The position numbers were made by a program, and so were the translations under genes. The notes below the pieces were generated by a model, which was not told the origin of the DNA, searched no databases, and saw nothing but the letters and a program-made list of their open reading frames with translations. A stretch of DNA of 64,000 bases from Gemmatimonadota bacterium (GTDB lineage: Bacteria; Gemmatimonadota; Gemmatimonadetes; Gemmatimonadales; Gemmatimonadaceae), in assembly GCA_016182795.1 (NCBI GenBank), contig JACPFW010000032.1:1-64000 (forward strand). The letters are read 5' to 3'. Each line of letters begins with the position of its first letter. Positions within the stretch are counted from its first letter, which is position 1. This document shows, in pieces, positions 1 to 8,841 of the stretch.

Positions 1-840
1 CGACTTGGCTTCGCCTGGCGCGGCCGGCCCTTCGTCGCCCGTGAAGTTGCCGTAGTCGAAGATCTCGTAGTGGTGCTTGGTGCGCACCCGCTTGCGGAGG
101 GTCGGCAGCATGGAGTCGCGCACAAACGCGCCGCCAAAGGTTCCGCCACGGATCCCCGCCGCCGGATGCAGCGACGGCGCGTACGTGAGCGCGTAGCCAT
201 GGTACGACCCGTCGGTCGTGTGCAGGTCGACAAAGAGGTCCGGGTCCCACGTGTTGAACATCTCCAGCGACGCCCGCGTCTCGGGCGCCTCGGCCTTCAC
301 GTAGTCGCGGTTCAGGTCGAGCATCTTGGCGTTCGGACGCTGCCCCACCAGCTCCGGTCCGTTCTGCGCGCCGCGCTGCCGCGCGGTCGGGCCAAACGCT
401 TCGTTGCCGTCGGCATTGTAGATCGGCACCGCGATCAGCACGATGGAGTCGAGAACGTTCTTCTTCGGCGACAAGACCAGGTCGCGCACCAGCGCCTGTA
501 GCGCTTCTTTTCCTTCGACTTCACCGGCATGGATGTTGCCCTGCACGTACACGATGGGGCGCCCAAGCCGCTTCGCCTCCGCCGGCGAGTGCACCAGCGG
601 CCGCGAGGCAATGATGAACGGCAGGACACGCCCCTGCACCGTCTTCCCGATGTTCCCCACCATCACCGGCGCGCCTTTCAGCTGGAGCGAGTCCACGAAG
701 GCGATGACGTCGGCGTAGGTGGAGGTCTCGGTGTAGGCCGAACGTTCCGCTCGCGTAGACTGTGACAGTAGATGGTAGGCGGTAGATGGTAGAAGAATGG
801 CGGCGCCAAGCAGGTGCCGCGCCAAGCGCCGGCGCCACAT
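1..840 (-). CDS. M14-family zinc carboxypeptidase-like secreted protein (3' end outside window)
   Basis: This is a predicted exported metallopeptidase of the M14 (carboxypeptidase A) fold; only its first 280 codons lie in the window. The N-terminus reads as a signal peptide (MWRRRLARHLLGAAILLP...). The zinc-binding segment is visible as IHAGEVEGKE (His and Glu ligands), followed by VPIYNADGNEAF, LNRDYVKAEAPE and DLHTTDGSYHGYALTY, all typical of M14 proteins that act on peptides or cell-wall fragments. The frame stays open to base 1. I chose the ATG at 840; an in-frame ATG at 861 is possible and neither has a good ribosome binding site. It lies 47 bases downstream of fadJ on the same strand. 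Codons for the end of the signal peptide lie inside a degenerate intergenic-type repeat (769-796). The family assignment is firm; the substrate is unknown. Confidence 0.85.
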   Translation of the reverse strand, partial: MWRRRLARHLLGAAILLPSTAYHLLSQSTRAERSAYTETSTYADVIAFVDSLQLKGAPVMVGNIGKTVQGRVLPFIIASRPLVHSPAEAKRLGRPIVYVQGNIHAGEVEGKEALQALVRDLVLSPKKNVLDSIVLIAVPIYNADGNEAFGPTARQRGAQNGPELVGQRPNAKMLDLNRDYVKAEAPETRASLEMFNTWDPDLFVDLHTTDGSYHGYALTYAPSLHPAAGIRGGTFGGAFVRDSMLPTLRKRVRTKHHYEIFDYGNFTGDEGPAAPGEAKS

Positions 841-886
841 CCAACGCGCCGTATCCACCATCCACCATCTACCAGCTGCCATCTGC
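769..886. repeat. Inverted pair of degenerate TAGATGGT-type repeat arms
   Basis: The left arm (769-796) carries GTAGATGGT/GGTAGATGGTAG units. The right arm (854-886) carries the reverse complement (ATCCACCATCCACCATCTACC). The spacer is GC-rich but has no perfect hairpin core. The same unit occurs at 14.5 kb and 34.5 kb. Here the left arm is inside the coding sequence of the M14 peptidase signal peptide and the right arm lies in the gap to fadJ. Confidence 0.6.
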
Positions 887-887
887 C

Positions 888-3041
888 TCATACCGGCTTC
901 CCCGTAGTTGGATAAAACGTCTTGTTGGCCGCCGCCATCTCCCGCAACAACTTCGCCGGCTCGAACCGCCCCGGATGCTTTGCGTTCAACGCTTCGAGTC
1001 GCCGCACCAGTTCGGCGGCGCCAACGGTGTCAACGACGCGTAGGGGACCGCCGCGGAACGGCGGGAAGCCAATGCCGAACACCGCGCCGATGTCGCCGTC
1101 ACGCGGCGCGCGCAGGATTCCCTCCTCCACGCACCGCACCGCCTCATTTACCATCGCCAGCGCCAGCCGCTCCTGAATGTCCGCGACGCTGACGTCGATA
1201 CGCTTTGAGCCAGCGGGTGTGGCCGCGTACACCGATTCGTCCACCCCACCCTTCTTGCCCTTCTCGTCGTACAGATAGAAACCCTTCTTTCCCTTGCGAC
1301 CCAGCCGGCCCGTCGCCAGTACCTGGCCCAGCGTCGCCGACGGCTGCAGCCGCTCGCCGAAGGCGGCCGACATGATGGCGCCGCTCTTGCCGGCGATGTC
1401 GAGCCCCACTTCGTCGAGCAGCGTCACCGGCCCTACTGGGAAACCATAGTCGAGCATCGCCCGGTCGATGGCCTCGATGTGCGCCCCCTCGTCGAGCAGC
1501 TTGCCAGCTTCGTTGATGTACGGCGCCAGAATCCGGTTCACATAGAAGCCCGGCGCGTCGTTGACGACGATCACCGTCTTCCCCAGCCGGCGCCCAAACG
1601 CCACCGTCGTCGCCACCACGTCGGGCGCCGTCTGCGGCGTCACGATCACCTCGAGCAGCGGCATCTTGTGCACGGGCGAGAAGAAGTGCATCCCCACCAC
1701 GCGCGAGCGGTCGCGCGACGCCTCGGCCACGCGGTGAATCGGAATCGTGCTCGTGTTCGTGGCGAAGATCGCCCCCGGCGGCAGTACGGCCTCCGCTTCG
1801 CGGAGCACCGCATGCTTGACCGCCAGGTCCTCAAACACCGCCTCAATTAGTAACGGAACGTTACTAAATCCCGAGTAGTCCACGGTGCCGCTCACCAGCG
1901 ACAGCTGGTCCTCGAATTGCTGCCGTGTCACCTGCTTCTTGCGCAGGCGGTCGTGCAGCACGTCACGCACCGCCAGCAGCCCCTTGGCCACAGCCGCGTG
2001 CTTGGTGTCCTTGAACCGCACCGGCACGCCCTGCATGGCGCTGATCGCCGCGATCCCCGCCCCCATGAAGCCCGAGCCGAGCACGCCGAGCTTGCCGATC
2101 TTCGCCGGCGGCGGCGCCTCGCCGCTCACGCCGGTGTCCTTCTTCAGTGAGGTCGTGGCGTAAAACAGGAAAATCAGCTGCCGGCTCACCGGCGTGAATG
2201 CCATCTCGCCGAACAGCCGCGCCTCGGTGGCAAAGCCCTCGGCCTCGCTGCCGTGGAAGCCGGCCGCCACCGCCTCGAGCGCCGCAAGCAAAGCCGGATA
2301 GTGGCCGCGCGACTTCTTGAGCGTCATCTCGCGCGCCTGCCGGAACACCACCGCGCGCCCCACCGGGTTGCCCTCCAGCAGCGCCCCCTTGGCGTCCGCC
2401 TTGTGCGCGCGGCGTCGGGCGATCGTCCCCTGCGCCAGGTCCTTTGCCCGCCGGATCGCCACGGTGCGCAAGATGCTCGGATGCACCATCTCGTCGGCGA
2501 GACCGATCTGCAGCGCCTTCTTGGCGCGCACGTTCTTGCCGGTGAGAATCATGTCGAGCGCCGCCTGCAATCCCACCGTGCGCGGCAGGCGCTGCGTGCC
2601 GCCGGCCCCAGGAATCAACCCGAGCTGCACTTCGGGGAGCGCGAGCACCGTCTTGGGCGAATCGCCCACAATGCGATACGCGCATGCAAGCGAGGCCTCG
2701 AGTCCGCCGCCAAGGCAGGCGCCGTGAATCGCCGCCACCCACGGCACGCGCCCGTGCTCGAGGCGATCCATCAGCTTGTGCCCCTCGGCGCTCTCGCGCG
2801 CCGCGTCCGCCGCCGACGTGAACTCGAGGAACTGGTCGATGTCGGCGCCGGCAATGAACGTGTCGGCCTTGCCGCTGATCAGCACCGCCCCGACCACCGA
2901 CGAATTGCGCTCGACCTCATCGAACACGGCCACGAACTCGGCGATGACCGCCTTCGAAAACTTGTTCACCGGCTCGCCCGGCAGGTCGAAGGTGACGACG
3001 GCGACGCCGTCGTCCACCACTACGGAGAGTGCGCTACTCAC
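888..3041 (-). CDS. fadJ: Fatty-acid oxidation complex alpha subunit (enoyl-CoA hydratase / 3-hydroxyacyl-CoA dehydrogenase)
   Basis: This bifunctional enzyme of cytoplasmic beta-oxidation hydrates enoyl-CoA and oxidises 3-hydroxyacyl-CoA with NAD. The N-terminal crotonase domain (about residues 1-290) shows GADIDQF, the oxyanion-hole segment IHGACLGGGLEASLA and PEVQLGLIPGAGGTQRLPR. The Rossmann domain begins at GVLGSGFMGAGIAA (around residue 325), with catalytic-site segments NTSTIPI and GMHFFSPVHKMPLLEVI, and two C-terminal dehydrogenase domains follow (DAPGFYVNRIL; GIGFPPFRGGP). At 717 residues it has the usual FadJ length. It starts with GTG inside the end of fadI (8-base overlap), so translation is probably coupled to the thiolase gene. 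No defect is visible. Confidence 0.95.
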   Translation of the reverse strand: MSSALSVVVDDGVAVVTFDLPGEPVNKFSKAVIAEFVAVFDEVERNSSVVGAVLISGKADTFIAGADIDQFLEFTSAADAARESAEGHKLMDRLEHGRVPWVAAIHGACLGGGLEASLACAYRIVGDSPKTVLALPEVQLGLIPGAGGTQRLPRTVGLQAALDMILTGKNVRAKKALQIGLADEMVHPSILRTVAIRRAKDLAQGTIARRRAHKADAKGALLEGNPVGRAVVFRQAREMTLKKSRGHYPALLAALEAVAAGFHGSEAEGFATEARLFGEMAFTPVSRQLIFLFYATTSLKKDTGVSGEAPPPAKIGKLGVLGSGFMGAGIAAISAMQGVPVRFKDTKHAAVAKGLLAVRDVLHDRLRKKQVTRQQFEDQLSLVSGTVDYSGFSNVPLLIEAVFEDLAVKHAVLREAEAVLPPGAIFATNTSTIPIHRVAEASRDRSRVVGMHFFSPVHKMPLLEVIVTPQTAPDVVATTVAFGRRLGKTVIVVNDAPGFYVNRILAPYINEAGKLLDEGAHIEAIDRAMLDYGFPVGPVTLLDEVGLDIAGKSGAIMSAAFGERLQPSATLGQVLATGRLGRKGKKGFYLYDEKGKKGGVDESVYAATPAGSKRIDVSVADIQERLALAMVNEAVRCVEEGILRAPRDGDIGAVFGIGFPPFRGGPLRVVDTVGAAELVRRLEALNAKHPGRFEPAKLLREMAAANKTFYPTTGKPV

Positions 3042-4329
3042 GTTCGATCACCATGCTGAAGCCCATGCCGCCGGCCGCACAGACGGTCATCAGTCCGAAC
3101 TGGCCGCCGCGGCGCTGCAGCTCGTGCGCCAGCGTCGTCGTAATCCGCGCCCCTGTGGCACCAAACGGATGGCCGATCGCGATCGAACCGCCCATGACGT
3201 TCAGCTTGGTGCGGTCCACCTCACCCAGCGGCGCCGACAGCCCTGCACGTTCGGCCCAGTGCTGCGACTCGAAGCCGCGCAGGTTGCTCAGCACCTGCGC
3301 CGCGAAGGCCTCGTGCATCTCCACGAGGTCCATGTCCTTGAGCGTCAGTCCCGCGCGCCGCAGCGCCGTCGGTGCCGCCAGCACCGGCGCCTGCAGCAGC
3401 TGCTCGCCAGGATCAAGCGCGGCGTAGGCGTACGCCTTGATGTACGCCAGCGGCGCGTAACCGAGCGCCTTGGCCCGATCCTCGCTCATCAGCAGCACCG
3501 CACCGCCGCCGTCGGTGAGCGGCGACGCGTTGCCGGCGGTCACTGTGCCGTAACGCTTGTCGAAGACGGGGCGCAGTGCCGCGAGCTGCTCGCGCGACGT
3601 GTCGGCGCGGATGCCGTTGTCCTCGGTCATCACCTGTTCGTACTTGGGCGGCACGAAAACGGGCGCCAACTCTGCTGTCAGGCGCCCGTCCGTCGTTCCC
3701 TTCGCCGCGTTCAGGTGCGAGGCGAGCGCCAGCGCATCCTGCTCTTCACGGCTCACGCCGTTGATCTTCGCCATCTTCTCGGCCGACTGTCCCATCGACT
3801 CGCCCGTGGTCGGCTCGGCGATCGCCGGCGTGATCGGGATGAAGTCCTTGGGGCGAATCTTGCCCAGCGCCTGCATGCGGCCGCCCAGCGTCTTGGCCTT
3901 GCTGGCCGCCACCAGCGCGTCGCTGAACCCGCGCGAGTGCAGGATGGGCACATTGGAAAGCGACTCCGCGCCGCCGGCGATCGCGATGTCGGCGTGGCCG
4001 AGCGCAATCTGGTCGGCGGCGTCGGTGATCGCCTGGTTGGCCGAGGCGCAGGCGCGGCTGACGCTGAACGCCTGCACCGACTTGGGCAGCAGCGGCATCA
4101 GCGCGACTTCGCGGGCGATGTTCGGCGCAAGGACCGACGGGATGACCGTGCCGAACGTCAGCACGTCCACGAGCGTCGGATCAAGGCTCGTCCGCTGGAT
4201 CAGCTCCCCGACCGCGATCTTGCCGAGGTCGATGGCGCTGAGGTGCCTGAGTGTCGTGCCGGCGCGGGCGAACGGGGTGCGGACTCCCTCGATGATCGCG
4301 ACGCGGCGGCCATTTCCGAAGCTGGCCAT
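3034..4329 (-). CDS. fadI: Acetyl-CoA acyltransferase (3-ketoacyl-CoA thiolase)
   Basis: This thiolase makes the last step of the beta-oxidation spiral, cleaving 3-ketoacyl-CoA with CoA. At 431 residues it matches the long FadI type. The nucleophilic cysteine is in SRACASANQA (Cys94); the C-terminal catalytic segments are GGSIAIGHPFGATGAR and VCAAGGMGFS (second cysteine). It is the first gene of a two-gene operon with fadJ, whose GTG start overlaps its stop codon. The 128-base gap to the divergent glpD gene must hold both promoters; I see no clear FadR-like operator there. Confidence 0.94.
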   Translation of the reverse strand: MASFGNGRRVAIIEGVRTPFARAGTTLRHLSAIDLGKIAVGELIQRTSLDPTLVDVLTFGTVIPSVLAPNIAREVALMPLLPKSVQAFSVSRACASANQAITDAADQIALGHADIAIAGGAESLSNVPILHSRGFSDALVAASKAKTLGGRMQALGKIRPKDFIPITPAIAEPTTGESMGQSAEKMAKINGVSREEQDALALASHLNAAKGTTDGRLTAELAPVFVPPKYEQVMTEDNGIRADTSREQLAALRPVFDKRYGTVTAGNASPLTDGGGAVLLMSEDRAKALGYAPLAYIKAYAYAALDPGEQLLQAPVLAAPTALRRAGLTLKDMDLVEMHEAFAAQVLSNLRGFESQHWAERAGLSAPLGEVDRTKLNVMGGSIAIGHPFGATGARITTTLAHELQRRGGQFGLMTVCAAGGMGFSMVIERE

Positions 4330-4457
4330 AGACTGTGAAACCTAGGCGCCGTCGCCCGTGGTGGCTATCGCCGGATGGGGAGCGCCGATGCCAGCGTTTT
4401 CACCACAGCACACCGCGCCTATCGGGCGGCGAGGACGCGCGATAGACTCGGACAGTG

Positions 4458-6098
4458 ATGCCGCCCGCTCCGCCGACTCCCGCCCGCACCCGCACCGCGC
4501 AGCTCGCGCGCCTGGGTCAGCGCCGCTTCGACGTGCTCGTTATCGGCGGCGGCATTACCGGCGCCGGGATCGTGCGCGACGCGGCACGGCGCGGCCTTGA
4601 TGCGGCGCTCATTGAACGCGACGATTTTGCCAGCGGCACCTCCAGCCGGTCGTCGCGTCTCGTGCACGGCGGCGTGCGGTATCTCGAGCACGGCCATTTG
4701 CGCCTCGTGTTCGAGGCCTGCCACGAACGGCGCGTGCTGCTCCGGGTCGCGCCGCATCTGGTGCGCCCGCTGCGTTTCACGTGGCCCATCTACCGCGGGT
4801 CGCGCATCCCGCGCTGGAAGCTGCGCACCGGGCTGCTGCTGTACGACATGCTCGCCGTCTTTCGCAACGTCGCGCCGCACCGCGGCCTGAGCGCCGCAGG
4901 CATCGCCGACGGCGAGCCGCTGCTGGCCCGCACCGCCCTGCGCGGCGGCGCGCAGTACTACGACGCCGCCACCGATGACGCCCGGCTTACACTTGCGACC
5001 ATCCTCGACGCCGCGGTGGCGGGCGCCACGGTCGTCAATCACGCCGAAGTCACCGCCCTCACGTGGGTTGAGGGGCGTGTGCGCGGCGTGCGCGTGCTCG
5101 ACCGGCTCGGCGGGGGAACGGTGGAGGTCAACGCCGCCTGCGTGGTCAACGCCACCGGCCCGTGGACGGACACCGTGCGGCGCATGGAGAATCCGGCCGC
5201 GCACGCCGCCGTGCTCGGCAGCAAGGGCGTGCACATCGCCGTTCCCGCCGATCGCGTGGGCAATCGCGGCGCCGTCACGCTGCTCGCACCCGACGGCCGG
5301 GTGATGTTCGTGCTTCCGGCCGGACCATGCACCCTGATTGGCACCACCGAAACGGAGACGCACGAAACGCCCGACCAGGTGCGTGCCACGCGCGGCGACG
5401 TTGCGTACCTGCTCGACGCGGCCAATCGCGTCTTTCCGCAGGCCGCGCTTACGGCGGATGACGTGATTGCCGCATGGGCGGGCATACGCCCGCTCGCCGC
5501 CGCCGCGCATTCGGGCGACGCCAACTCGGCCTCGCGCGAACACCTCGTGGAGACCGGCCCCGGGGGCATCGTCACCGTCACCGGCGGCAAGCTCACCACC
5601 TATCGCGTGATCGCGCGCGACACCGTCAACGCCGTCCTGCGCGCGCTCAAGCGCCCGCACGAGCGTGCCCGCCGCGACGACGCACCGATCGCCGGCGGTG
5701 ATCTGCCCAACCTCGACGCCGAACTGGCCGCCGCGCGCGCTGCCACCGGCGCCGATGACGTCGCCGCACGGCTCGTCCACGCGTACGGCGATGCGTGGCA
5801 TCAGGTCTGGGCCCGCGCGGTGGCCGACACGTCGCTCGCCAGTCGGCTGGTGCCGCGCCTGCCGTACATCGCCGCCGAGGTGCTGCACGCCGTGGAGGCC
5901 GAGTATGCGTGCACGGTGGCCGATGTGCTGATTCGTCGACTGCACCTCGCGTACGAGACCCGCGACCATGGCGCGTTGGTGGCGTCGCGCGTCGCCGAAC
6001 TCATGGCGCCGCGGCTCGGCTGGACCGATCGCGGCATTGCCCAGGCAAGAACCGAATACGACGCCGTCGTCGCGCGTATCTTTGCTATAGATCCCTGA
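4458..6098 (+). CDS. glpD: FAD-dependent glycerol-3-phosphate dehydrogenase
   Basis: The enzyme oxidises sn-glycerol 3-phosphate to dihydroxyacetone phosphate at the membrane and passes electrons to quinone. The FAD-binding motif VLVIGGGITGAGIVRDA sits near residue 28, followed by ASGTSSRSSRLVHGGVRYLE, which is highly typical of GlpD. ATGPWTD and TVTGGKLTTYR mark the rest of the DAO domain, and a C-terminal alpha-helical domain follows (YACTVADVLIRRLHLAYE). It is about 546 residues long. An in-frame GTG lies one codon upstream of the chosen ATG. Divergent from fadI, it fits a lipid-catabolism neighbourhood (fatty acids on one side, glycerol on the other). Confidence 0.92.
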   Translation: MPPAPPTPARTRTAQLARLGQRRFDVLVIGGGITGAGIVRDAARRGLDAALIERDDFASGTSSRSSRLVHGGVRYLEHGHLRLVFEACHERRVLLRVAPHLVRPLRFTWPIYRGSRIPRWKLRTGLLLYDMLAVFRNVAPHRGLSAAGIADGEPLLARTALRGGAQYYDAATDDARLTLATILDAAVAGATVVNHAEVTALTWVEGRVRGVRVLDRLGGGTVEVNAACVVNATGPWTDTVRRMENPAAHAAVLGSKGVHIAVPADRVGNRGAVTLLAPDGRVMFVLPAGPCTLIGTTETETHETPDQVRATRGDVAYLLDAANRVFPQAALTADDVIAAWAGIRPLAAAAHSGDANSASREHLVETGPGGIVTVTGGKLTTYRVIARDTVNAVLRALKRPHERARRDDAPIAGGDLPNLDAELAAARAATGADDVAARLVHAYGDAWHQVWARAVADTSLASRLVPRLPYIAAEVLHAVEAEYACTVADVLIRRLHLAYETRDHGALVASRVAELMAPRLGWTDRGIAQARTEYDAVVARIFAIDP

Positions 6099-6132
6099 CC
6101 GCGCACCGTCGCCCATTTCTCACTCGCCCCCC

Positions 6133-7359
6133 ATGATGCGCTCCCTCATTCGCGCCGCCACTGTGGCAACGCTGTGCCTCGCCGCCGCCTGCCGCGGGCC
6201 CGAATCCCGACTCGACGCGCCGGTGCGCATCGCCGACGACACACCGGCCGTCGGCGCCGGCGCCTCGACGCCATTCCTCGCGTCATCGGCCGACGGCACG
6301 CTGTGGATGTCGTGGATGGAGCAGGACGCCGATTCCGTCTGGATGCTCCGCGTCGCGCATCGGCCGGCAAACGGGAGCTGGTCGGCGCCGTCGACGGCGC
6401 TGCGCGACAGCCTGCTCTTCGCCAACTGGGCCGACTTCCCGTCGGTCGTGGTCGACGCGCGGGGGCGGCTCGTGGCGCACGTCCTGAGGCGCTCGTCGCC
6501 GGGCAAGTACTCGTACCACGTCTGGGTCACGACGAGCGCCGACAGCGGCGCGACGTGGAGCGCGCCGCAGCGTCTGCACCGCGACAGCAGCGCCACCGAG
6601 CATGGCTTTGTGGCGCTGGTGCCGCGGGCGGACGGCAGCACGGCAGGAGCCTGGCTCGACGGCCATGCCACCGGCGGCGAAACCGGCGCGATGTCCCTTG
6701 GCTTCACAGTGCTGGATGCCGCGCTGCGCGTGCAGCGCGACACGATCCTCGACACGCGCACCTGCGACTGCTGTCAGGTGGCCGGCGCGGCAACCTCCAA
6801 CGGCGTGCTCTTTGCATATCGCGACCGAACGGCCGAGGAAGTGCGCGACATCTCGGTGGTGCGGTTCGACGGCACGTCGTGGCACGCACCCGCCGTGGTG
6901 CACGACGACGGCTGGGTGACGAAGGCCTGTCCGGTCAACGGTCCGGCGCTCGCCTCGCGCGGCGACACCGTGGCGCTCGTCTGGTTCACGAATGCGCGCG
7001 ACACGGCCAAGGTGCAGCTCGCACTCAGCGCCGACGCCGGCGCCTCGTGGGCGCCAAGCGTGCGCATTGATGACGGCGCGCCGCTCGGACGAGTGGACGT
7101 CGAGTATCTCGCGGACGGCGCCGCGATGGTGACGTGGATGGAACGGACCGGAAAGGGTAAGGCCGAGATTCGCGCCCGCTACGTGCGGCGCGACGGGTCA
7201 CGCTCCAGCGCCGCCGTCGTTGCCGCAACCAGCGATGCGCGCCCCGCCGGCTTTCCGCGTCTCACCGTCGTGGGTGGGGTGGTGTATGTCGCGTGGCGAG
7301 AGCTCGCCACGCCGACGCGCCTCCACCTGGCCCGGCTGGAGGCGCCGACCGCGCGTTAG
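6133..7359 (+). CDS. Sialidase-like BNR-repeat lipoprotein
   Basis: This is a predicted lipoprotein: the N-terminus MMRSLIRAATVATLCLAAAC gives a lipobox ending in Cys. The mature part contains Asp-box/BNR signatures (TSADSGATWSAP near residue 137 and LSADAGASWAP near residue 300), so it should form a beta-propeller of the sialidase superfamily. The canonical arginine triad of true sialidases is not recognisable, so a binding or structural role is as likely as hydrolysis. A TCDCCQVAG cluster near residue 215 (three Cys in four residues) is unusual and could bind a metal or form disulfides. It starts 34 bases after glpD on the same strand. Its stop codon overlaps the 3' end of the convergent greA gene by four bases. 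Confidence 0.7.
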   Translation: MMRSLIRAATVATLCLAAACRGPESRLDAPVRIADDTPAVGAGASTPFLASSADGTLWMSWMEQDADSVWMLRVAHRPANGSWSAPSTALRDSLLFANWADFPSVVVDARGRLVAHVLRRSSPGKYSYHVWVTTSADSGATWSAPQRLHRDSSATEHGFVALVPRADGSTAGAWLDGHATGGETGAMSLGFTVLDAALRVQRDTILDTRTCDCCQVAGAATSNGVLFAYRDRTAEEVRDISVVRFDGTSWHAPAVVHDDGWVTKACPVNGPALASRGDTVALVWFTNARDTAKVQLALSADAGASWAPSVRIDDGAPLGRVDVEYLADGAAMVTWMERTGKGKAEIRARYVRRDGSRSSAAVVAATSDARPAGFPRLTVVGGVVYVAWRELATPTRLHLARLEAPTAR

Positions 7360-7826
7360 GGCGTGTCGTGGATGGTCGTCAGCTCCACGACCTTCATCTT
7401 GCGCGTGCGCGCCGGAAGCTTGAGCAGCACGAGATCGCCCACCTGCTTGCCGAGCAGCGAGCGGCCGATCGGCGACATCATCGTGACGTGTCCGTCCTCG
7501 AAGTCCTCGGAGTCGCCGAAGACGAGGTGATACGTCTCGTGTTCCTTGGTGTCCTGGCACTGCACGACAACCTTGGACCCCAGCCCCACCTTGTCGTTGG
7601 GAATCTGCGACGGGTCAATGGTCGAGAGCTTGGAGAGGCGCGACGTGAGCTGGCCGAGGCGCGCCTGCACGAACTGCTGGCGCTCCAGCGCCGACTTGTA
7701 CTCGCTGTTCTCGCGCAGGTCGCCCATCTCCACCGCGCGGCGGATTTCCGCCGGCAGGGTGACGTTCAGCTCATAGCGGAGCTTCTCCGCCTCGGCGCCG
7801 AGCTTGGCTTTGAGGGCTTCGATCAT
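7356..7826 (-). CDS. greA: Transcription elongation factor GreA
   Basis: GreA enters the RNA polymerase secondary channel and stimulates cleavage of backtracked RNA. The N-terminal coiled coil with acidic tip is seen as EKLRYELNVTLPAEIRRAVEMGDLRENSEYKSA (given here by key parts: EMGDLRENSEY is the hallmark). The C-terminal FKBP-like domain ends with SPIGRSLLGKQVGDLVLLKLP. I chose the ATG at 7826 (MIEALKAKL) because AAGG lies ten bases upstream; a GTG three codons earlier would put that site almost on the start. A strong hairpin lies in the 5' leader (separate entry). Confidence 0.93.
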   Translation of the reverse strand: MIEALKAKLGAEAEKLRYELNVTLPAEIRRAVEMGDLRENSEYKSALERQQFVQARLGQLTSRLSKLSTIDPSQIPNDKVGLGSKVVVQCQDTKEHETYHLVFGDSEDFEDGHVTMMSPIGRSLLGKQVGDLVLLKLPARTRKMKVVELTTIHDTP

Positions 7827-7843
7827 CGGGGGCACACCTTGGA

Positions 7844-7884
7844 AAAGACAAAAGGACTGCGCCCGGCCGTTTCCGGCCGGGCGC
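7844..7884 (-). promoter_or_regulatory. Hairpin with T-rich tail in the greA leader (putative attenuator)
   Basis: On the greA strand the leader contains GCGCCCGGCCG, a four-base loop and CGGCCGGGCGC, an 11-bp perfect stem (7859-7884). This is followed within a few bases by CCTTTTGTCTTTT and then the greA ribosome binding site. That order (GC stem, U-rich run, start codon) looks like an intrinsic terminator placed before the gene. Attenuation with release of a short leader RNA is known for Escherichia coli greA (GraL); whether it happens here is inference. The stem would also form on the opposite strand, where no gene ends. Confidence 0.55.
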
Positions 7885-7974
7885 TCGACAGCTGCGTAGT
7901 TCGCTCTGCGTTAAGTATAGCCGCGGAACGCCGGCGAATCAACGACGCGGCGCGCCGCTAGATTTCCCGCGACC

Positions 7975-8814
7975 ATGATCGCATTCACGGCGCACGACGA
8001 CGTCACGCAGCTCGAGTTCACCTCGGTGCGCTCGCGGTTGTCGGGCATGCGCGTCAGCGCCTTCGTGGTGCGGAACGTCATGATCGACAGTGGATTCCCG
8101 ACGTCGGCGGATGAACTGCGACGCTGGGTTGCGCAGCATCCGGTGGCCGGCGCGGCGCTGACGCACTATCACGAGGATCATGCCGGCGGCGCGTCCGTTC
8201 TCCGCGAACTCGGCGTTCCGCTGTGGATGGCCGAGGCCACGCAGGCGCGCCTCGCGGCGCCGACGCCGGTGCGGTTCTATCGCCGGTTCTCGTGGGGCGC
8301 GCCGCGCGCGGTCGCGGACTTCACGCCCTTCGCGCTGCCTCCGTTTCTCGCGGCTATTCCGACACCCGGCCACACGGCCGACCATCAAGTGTTCTGGGAC
8401 GCCGAGACGCGCACGGTCTTTGGAGGCGACCTGTTTATCGGAGTGAAAGTGCGGATCGCGGGCGCCAACGAAGACCCGCGCGCGGTGGCGGCGTCGCTGC
8501 GCCGCGTGATCGCGCTGGAGCCGCGGCGCTACTTCGATGCGCATCGTGGCGCGCTGCTGAATCCCGTGGTGCGACTTGCCGCCAAGCGTGACTGGATGGA
8601 AGAGATGATCGGCCAGTGCGAGCGACTCTTTGCCGACGGAGTGGACGACGCCACGATTGCCCGGCGCGTGCTGGGCGCCGATCGAATCGGGCGGCTGTAC
8701 ACCGGGCGCGACTACACGATGGAGAACTGGGTGCGGGGAGTGCGCCGAGGCAGCGGTGGGGCGCGCGCCGACGTTAACCCTTGTGCCGTCCCTCAAAATC
8801 GTGACATTCCGTAG
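7975..8814 (+). CDS. MBL-fold metal-dependent hydrolase
   Basis: This is a cytoplasmic metallo-beta-lactamase-fold hydrolase of 279 residues without a signal peptide. The metal-binding motif is THYHEDHAGG (HxHxDH) near residue 63. Further ligand positions appear as PGHTADHQ near residue 130 and GGDLFIG near residue 152; YFDAHRG near residue 190 probably gives the last His. The alpha-helical C-terminus (VDDATIARRVLGADRIGRLYTGRDYTMENWVRGV) may form a dimerisation or substrate cap. It is divergent from greA and 27 bases upstream of the DUF4142 gene. The substrate cannot be read from the sequence. Confidence 0.8.
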   Translation: MIAFTAHDDVTQLEFTSVRSRLSGMRVSAFVVRNVMIDSGFPTSADELRRWVAQHPVAGAALTHYHEDHAGGASVLRELGVPLWMAEATQARLAAPTPVRFYRRFSWGAPRAVADFTPFALPPFLAAIPTPGHTADHQVFWDAETRTVFGGDLFIGVKVRIAGANEDPRAVAASLRRVIALEPRRYFDAHRGALLNPVVRLAAKRDWMEEMIGQCERLFADGVDDATIARRVLGADRIGRLYTGRDYTMENWVRGVRRGSGGARADVNPCAVPQNRDIP

Positions 8815-8841
8815 TCCTCACAGCGCACGGAGCTGCCACCA

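Noticed and set aside
4419-6116. Long antisense open frames opposite glpD, icd (16487-18067), fadI (2776-4338) and the TonB receptor (22729-24297)
   Set aside because: They follow the high GC at third codon positions of the true genes, give Arg/Ala/His-rich low-complexity products and have no ribosome binding sites or recognisable domains.
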